Source: Brachionus rotundiformis (Eukaryota; Rotifera; Eurotatoria; Ploima; Brachionidae). From it: 64,000 nucleotides of DNA. The position numbers and the translations under genes were made by a program. Positions 57,799-64,000 of the stretch are shown one piece after another. The stretch lies in NCBI GenBank assembly GCA_016802295.1, contig JAESIW010000020.1, forward strand, positions 3,621,258 through 3,685,257, read 5' to 3'. Position 1 is the stretch's first letter. Each line of letters begins with the position of its first letter. The notes under the pieces are model-generated. The model did no database searches. It worked only from the letters and a program-made list of their open reading frames with translations, and was not told the DNA's origin.

Positions 57799-59921
57799 TT
57801 CAAATTTTTTTGGCATCAATTACTTTTTTTATACTTACTAAATGAGCTTTTTTAGGTCGCTTTACTGATTCAAAAAAGTGATATTTTTTACCAGTTTTTC
57901 TATTCAAATAAACAATTTGTTTTCATAAAAATGAATTTTTTTTATTTTCAAAATTCTTTTTTTAAAAAAGTTATCAAATTGAGAAATGAAAATTTAAAAT
58001 TTAATTGATACCTAGTAATTGAAAATAGTTGAATAAATTATTAAAAATACAAAACTATGAATAATGCTAATATCAATTTTAAATATTAAGTAAAATTTAA
58101 TGGCTGATTAGGTGGTTAAGATAGTTGGTTATGTTCTGAGCATAGATTTGGACTAGTCCAATGGTTTATTTAATTTTCAATGCAGTAAAATTCGAACGAT
58201 AACTTTTTTGAGCACCACTAAAGAGACCAATTTGGAATTACTTATCATGGTCTAATTTTATTTTTAGGAGATATACTTACCAAATGTTTTCATTTGCATC
58301 ATTAGAACAATTAGAAGCTAATGATCAATTTTTATTGATCGTGCTCAAAAATTTTTACTGAATGTTACAACTAATTTGTTATTTTAAGAAGTTAGGTAGA
58401 AACTTCTTTGAATATAATTTTAAATTTAATAAAAATATTTAAGTTTTAATTTGTTATTAATTTTTTAGCATAATAATTTAACTCTTATCAAAAACTTCAT
58501 TTTTTATCAATAGAGATATTTAAATAATCGTCTCAAATACAAAAATAAGATTTGTAAATGATTACCTTTTGTTATTATTTAAAATATGAGATTTCTAACA
58601 AATATCTTTTTAGTTACATAAAACATTTTATTAAAATAACCTGAAAATGAAATTCATTTATTGAGAAAAAATAATATGACTTAGCATTCATCGTTTATGT
58701 TTACTCAAATAACTATTAACATCTCAATATAATATCAAGCTTTTAAGTTTTCTAGCTGATATTTTTTACTATAATCTTTTCTATGATTATACAGCTTTAT
58801 TAAAAATAATGATTTAAAGATATTTAATTTGTATTCTGTTTTCTCAAATTTCTTATCTTTATACATTTTATTTAATATATTAGGCTTTTCCTTTTTTTTT
58901 AATAATTTCCTTTTATCTCACACTTATTGAATAAAAGGAATTGGTGATCCGACGGCAAACACTTAAGTAACTTTTATTTGCACTTATCTGGATTTGGCGG
59001 CTCGCTCCAAAAAATTGTCTCGACCAACAACGTTTGGCTTAAAAAAAATTACTAAATAATTCAAAAGCACTTTTTCAAGTTTAAGATTCAGTGATTTCTT
59101 TTTCTATCGGATTCCACTGTCTGTAAATCCTTATTAATGTTATTATCTTTTTATTTACAAAAATAATCTAATTTTCTTAAAAATATTGTTGTCAATGAAG
59201 ATGAGATGTAAAAAATGACACTAAAAAATAACAATTTAATATAAACTATTATAATTTTTTAGTTTTGTTATCTTATTATTTTATTCACGAGACCCACCTA
59301 TAATTATCGATAATCGAATAAAAGTATTAGACTTGAAGTTTACAATCAAATTAAAATCATCATGCTGGAAAATTAAAATATAAATTTTTTTTGACCAAAA
59401 ATTATTATTCATTTTAGTTTTTATGTATTTTTAAAAATATTACTTTGATACAGTTTAATTTATTTAATAAATTGTTCTGCCATCTAAACTGTTTGAATTT
59501 TTACTGAAAGGAAAAAATAATTATTAGAAAAGTTTTGTTAACCATTTTGGAAGGACCCTAGTACTATTTTAAAAAACATTAACTCTTCACTGATTAATAT
59601 TAATTATAAATAAGTATAGTAAGTAATTGCATTCAGTTTATTTAAACTGAATTCTTTAAAAATAATTTTTTTAACCACATTTAAAAGTTTCTTGTTGAAT
59701 TGAAATTAATATTTTACTTTTTTGAGAAAAATAAATTCATTTTTATGTTTAAAAAAAAACTAATTAGGAACCATTTTGAATATATAAATGGTTGAAATAT
59801 TCCAAAAATTTAATAGTTTTTTTTAATAACAAAAATAACTTAATTGAATATATATTTTTTGGAATATACAAGAAAAAAGTTCTCAATTATTTCAATTAAA
59901 AATTGTATCTCAATACTCAAC
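57799..59921. other. Intergenic, nothing firmly recognised
   Basis: A GC-richer patch at 58940-59030 has a short minus-strand frame (KPNVVGRDNFLERAAKSR then stop) that could be a terminal exon, but no partner exon was found. The rest is AT-rich. Confidence 0.3.
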
Positions 59922-61226
59922 ATGAGCCAAGCGATTTTAGGTGCGTTAATTTGTTTCCGACTTCTGTTAATTGTAAGTCAAGTATTTGATTAAATTAAAT
60001 AATGACATTGTGAAAAATTAAGTTGGTGCTCACAACTGCTTTGGTGATGATATGCCTCTCTCCAAAAGCTTCATTTGGCACAAATATTTCCTCGACATGG
60101 AGAAACGCACGAATGGCTGCCATCATAATATATTCAATCGCTATAGGAGCTTCTGTTATTGCTTTTTTTATTCAAATTATCAATTTAGTTTTACTCTCAA
60201 CAAATAGATTTTTAACAATTTTTATCAATGTAAGTATAAAAAAATTTGGATTATTTTTAAAATTTAATTCACTTAACAATTAAAAAAAATAGATGTTTAT
60301 TTAATAAAGTAAGAGTATACCAGCGCGAAAAATTAGCGCCTAGTCATTAAGGCTATTGCAGTCTTTATGAATTTAGTCAAACTATTTCTTAATCAATTTG
60401 AGCCACAAAGTAATTAATAAGATTTTTTAAAAAATACCTTATCTTTAACTTTAACAAAAGAAAACTAAATTGTATTTAAGTAAAATACGACTCAACCCTT
60501 AATTTTTATCTTAAACAAAAAAATTAAAAAAAAATTTATTTTTATATATTTCTTTAAAATGATTTAAGAATATAAAAAAGTGTGAAAAAAATGAATTAAA
60601 ATTTTTGATTTTAAAAATTTCTTAATTCAAAATTCAAATTAAAATTTGGCCCATTGTCCATTTATTTTATAGCTTTACTTGAATAACAAGAAAATTATGC
60701 TTTAAAAATATAAATTTTAAAATTAATTATTTGTCTATATATTGTCTTTTTATAAATTATAATATTGAAAAAAAAATACTTATTTAATATAAAATATTTG
60801 TTTAAAATTTATTTTAATTTTCCGATAGATTTTAGACTTTTTTCTGGCCTTAACTGTAGTTGGCATATCAGTTGCTTTGATTGTAGGCGAAGAGACTTTT
60901 ACAACCAACAACTATTCAACAGATGTAGATAGATATTTTTTTCTGGTATCCGGGGTAATTTTAATTAGTATAAAAACATGTAAAGAAATTTAAAATTAAT
61001 TTTTATCTTTTAGATATTTGGACTGATTGGACTAGTTTTTTATCTGATTGACTTGTTAATTTCAAGATGCTTTCAACTTTTGATTGAAGATGACTTTGAC
61101 GAAGATTACTACAGTGAGACCAAAAGTGATTCAGGTTGCGACTCATATTGTGATCCATGTGATCAATGTGATCCATGCCATAAGGAAGAATGCTCTCAGC
61201 CTGTAAACTGTGAACAAGTTTGCTAA
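59922..61226 (+). CDS. Four-transmembrane protein with Cys-rich acidic tail (MARVEL-like?)
   Basis: Exons 59922-59972, 60023-60229, 60829-60954 and 61014-61226 are all phase 0 and total 198 aa. Hydrophobic segments are at about residues 4-29, 45-72, 87-106 and 125-147, giving four passes with both ends probably cytosolic. Charged loops carry STWRNARM and EETFTTNNYSTDVDR. After the last segment, an acidic stretch (IEDDFDEDYYSE) leads to a tail of Cys pairs (CDSYCDPCDQCDPC, then CSQPVNCEQVC) that could be palmitoylated or bind metal. The topology and length resemble MARVEL-type proteolipids of membrane trafficking, but no diagnostic motif proves it. Confidence 0.8.
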
Positions 61227-61385
61227 AATTAATAATTGAATTTTTTTTTTATCTAATTTCTCAGGTTTAATAAATTTTATTGAATTTTTCCAAGTGATTT
61301 TTATTATTACAAAAAGCCAAGTAATTATTGCAAATAAAATAGATACTAAATAAATTGTAAAATGTTTTCGATTTAAAAAAATGGC

Positions 61386-63695
61386 TTAGTTTGTAAAAAC
61401 CGGTAGCTTATCTCCTGGATTTTCGTCCTGATTTTCTTTATCACTAACTGATCTCAAATTTTGATAGGAATTGTTCAAAGGATTTTTTTGATTTGAAGCT
61501 TTCATTTGGCGTCTCATTTCCACAGGCAAGCGTGCATCAATTCTGCCTTTGTAAATGTGCCCGTCTTGGCCCTGCAATTGGACTTCACTACGCTGAGTTA
61601 TAACAGGTTGAGCAACGGGCTCTTCCACTAATGAATTGTTAACCTTAACCATTTTTTTATTAGGAACAGTCAATGTGTGCGGTCCACCACATTGACGAAC
61701 AGTAGCGAATAAATCATAGCTTTGTTCATTTAAAAATTGTCTAGATTATAAAATTATGAAAAAATTTTCTTGATAATTTTTTTAATTACTGTTTTTGAAA
61801 TTGTCTAATTTGGTCAAGTTCATAAGTAGTGTAAGGTCTGGGTGTTTGAATAGGCCTCATTCCTCTTTCAGCAGGAAGTGCTGGTATTGGTCTTTTAGGT
61901 TTAAAATTTTTTTAATTTTTCTGAGAATATAAAGAGGTAAATTTGTCCTACACTTGGCCAGTATTCATGTCAATCGGACGATCACATGAAATGCAATGAA
62001 ACCGTAGCAGCTGTTTACGCAAGCCGGCCGCGTCGTCTTCAGCACCGACCATTGGCGCTTGGATAGGCTGAACGCTCTCTTTCTGCATTTTCCTCAATTT
62101 TTTCAATTGCTTTTCAATTTGATCCTTGAGACCGTCCAGTTCGAGTCTATCCAATTTGTTCTCTAGCTCCTTGAATATACTCTCATTTCCTTTTCTAAAC
62201 TCTTCTTCCAAATTGTCGGTCTTTTGCTTACAATCGCCTAAAGAATGGGAAATTTCATTGAAATGGTCATCAAAGGCCTTCTTATTGACCTTTTGGTCAA
62301 GATCTCGTTTATCTGCTTTCTTGAATAAAATTTTAAAATTATCTTAAATTTGTTATACAAAATTTACTCGTTCGAATTCAGACCTGACCCAGTCTTTGTC
62401 AGCCTTGGATTCGTCAAGCATTCTAATTGCTTCTTTCAAGCTCTATCAGAAAAAATTTTGAAAAATAAATAATATTTTGATTATTTTTTACCATGATATC
62501 TTCTTTATTTAATTGTGTATTTTTTAAGCATTCTTTCAATGACTCGCGAATATTGTCCAGGGAATTATTCAAATTGGCAATCAAGCCTTCCAGCTCAAGT
62601 CGTTTGTTTGTTTCCTTAGGGCAAAAATTAAGTTTTAGTTTTATACCAAATTAGTAATTTTACATCGCTGAATTTTTTCTTAAGATCCTCTAAAGTAGAT
62701 TTAAGATCACGTATTTCATCTATTTTCTCCGCAAAGTCTTCCGGAAGTTTAAACGACTGTTGACTACTCTGGCTACTTGGCTTACGGTTAAGTTCCAGCT
62801 TTAAAAATAATAATTATTTTTAGTTTGAACCAATTTTCGCTGCCAAATTACCCTTATTTGATCCACAATATCCTTAAGCTGTTCATGTCTTTCATTTAGA
62901 GTGCCCAATTTGGAAAGAATTTCTTGTAATTCTTTGCTTGGATGGTGGGACGAAGGTCTTGATTGTGAAATGGTAGAAGGCGTTTTGGCTCTGATGTAAT
63001 TCTGCTCGTTAAGTGGAACTTTTTCATTTGGCTTAGAAGTTTCAATTGGTTGAGGCGTTGCTGAAGGAGTTTTAGCCTTGGCTGATTTTTCCCGAGTGGT
63101 TACCTAAAATTTTAACAAATTAAAAAATTAAATTTAATTTTTTTTTTGTTCCTACAGTCTGAGTTTCTTCGTGTACAACTGGTTCTCGCCTAATGGCAGA
63201 ATCCAAAGCCTCCTTGATTCCCTTAAGAGAATTTTCCAACGAAGGCCATGTTACGTAAAGGTCAAGATCCGGATGTGTGACCACATCGGCTATTTTAGAT
63301 TCGATTGTTTTCTTTTTAAATAGAAATTAGTTTTGAAAATAATTTTTTTTCCAATTTAAATTTTACTATTTGGTCCATAAGGTCTTTAAGTTTGTCATCG
63401 AATTTATCTATTTGTCCAATGAATTTTTTCAAAGCTTCGAGCTCGTTTTCAAGGTCTTTCATCTGATCAGAAGACGGCTTAATTAAATTAATTAAGTCGT
63501 TTAATAAAAAGTAATTATTTTTATGAATAAAATTTAAATTTTTACCAATGACTTGATCGTCTTGTCAACTGCATTAACTCTTTTGAGCAAATCATTATAT
63601 TTATCATTTAACTTTTTAATATCTCCGTCATTTCGCGTCTGATGCTCTCTTAACTCATTTATTTCGTTGATCAGGTCTTGGACTAGTGAAGTCAA
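61386..63695 (-). CDS. QRICH2: QRICH2-like (DUF4795) flagellar protein, 3' part; 5' end beyond the window
   Basis: Ten exons were read in phase: 63695-63546, 63477-63367, 63311-63156, 63103-62852, 62798-62664, 62614-62492, 62442-62368, 62319-61952, 61891-61790 and 61740-61386. They encode about 608 residues, mostly coiled-coil, without a start codon, so upstream exons are missing and probably lie past 64000. The C-terminal DUF4795 features match QRICH2: KADKRDLDQKV, NKLDRLELD, LLRFHCISCDRPIDM, RPYTTYELDQIRQ, CGGPHTLTVP and GQDGHIYKGRIDARLP. QRICH2 is needed for sperm flagellum assembly in mammals. Compared with human as I remember it, about 70 residues between RPYTTYELDQIRQ and the CGGPHTLT motif are absent, while exon phases are kept. 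The Pro/Ser linker at 63103-62852 separates two coiled-coil blocks. Confidence 0.9.
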
Positions 63696-64000
63696 CTAGA
63701 ACAAAAAAATAAAATTAAAAAAAAATTATTTTAAATTATGCTTTTATTCGGTTAAAATTAAATTATCTAAATAATTTAAACATTTAATTGTTTATTTTAA
63801 ATGACTGAGCCTCTGGCAAAAGCTATTTTTTCCTCAAGCCTAAAAGACATTTCATGTTTGACTTTAAACCATTAGCTATGTAAAAAATAATGGTAAAAAA
63901 ATAAAAAAAAAATTCCAATTTTGGCTTCTGAATCCAAAAAAAAATAATTATATTAAATTTAACTAAATATTGAACTATTGAAAATCATAATTAGATCATT
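63696..64000. other. Intron or upstream part of the QRICH2-like gene
   Basis: No coding exon could be assigned. It is probably intron, because the exon at 63695 begins at an acceptor (ttttttgttctag) and needs an upstream partner. Confidence 0.4.

Noticed and set aside
1..64000. Search for CRISPR arrays, bacterial operons, riboswitches and integrated prophage
   Set aside because: None is present; the gene structure is eukaryotic throughout and no regularly spaced repeat array was seen.

Overview
The window is AT-rich animal nuclear DNA. Its genes are split by many short introns (often 40-60 bp) with GT..AG borders and T-rich acceptors, so most genes were read by joining exons in phase rather than as single long frames. 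Clear metazoan orthologues (COG7, VKOR, BLM, SLX1, DYRK2-type kinase, SLC22-type transporter, serine palmitoyltransferase small subunits, a QRICH2-like protein), a eukaryotic tRNA-Asp and a tandem pair of miR-281 hairpins indicate a bilaterian, most likely a protostome. Strong AT bias, intron-bearing PHB depolymerase-like genes and CR1/Jockey-like LINE debris fit a monogonont rotifer such as Brachionus. That assignment is inference from gene content, not a database result.

Layout. 0.5-1.9 kb: six exons of an unrecognised charged protein (-). 3.1-5.0 kb: exons of an unrecognised membrane protein (+) around a tRNA-Asp. 5.1-9.5 kb: repeat-rich stretch with two decayed LINE ends, a LINE-like tail and an LRR membrane protein. 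9.6-14.8 kb: VKOR (-) and COG7 (+) diverge from a 270-bp spacer; the large COG7 intron holds transposon debris. 15.2-18.9 kb: two tandem secreted PHB depolymerase-like genes (-). 20.3-20.5 kb: two miR-281 hairpins (-). 23.9-33.7 kb: two BLM-family helicase genes, head to head over a 177-bp spacer, with almost identical helicase-core exons but diverged ends; SLX1 follows 0.3 kb later. 36.3 kb: a diverged SPT small subunit. 37.8-46.4 kb: a DYRK2-type kinase with a 5.9-kb first intron that holds three further possible first exons. 46.4-52.1 kb: no recognised gene, one dispersed repeat and one foldback element. 52.2-54.9 kb: SLC22-type transporter (-). 55.8 kb: a small GC-rich inverted-repeat element. 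56.4-57.8 kb: two SPT small-subunit genes flanking a small unrecognised gene. 59.9-61.2 kb: four-TM Cys-tailed protein (+). 61.4 kb to the window end: 3' part of a QRICH2-like gene (-).

How the genes relate. BLM and SLX1 both act on branched DNA and lie side by side. The three SPT small subunits would tune sphingolipid synthesis. COG7 is a Golgi tether and VKOR an ER redox enzyme. The depolymerase-like genes look like bacterial-type secreted hydrolases that have acquired introns. The most unusual structural feature is the sharply bounded, near-identical 1.3-kb core shared by the two inverted BLM genes, best read as recent gene conversion.
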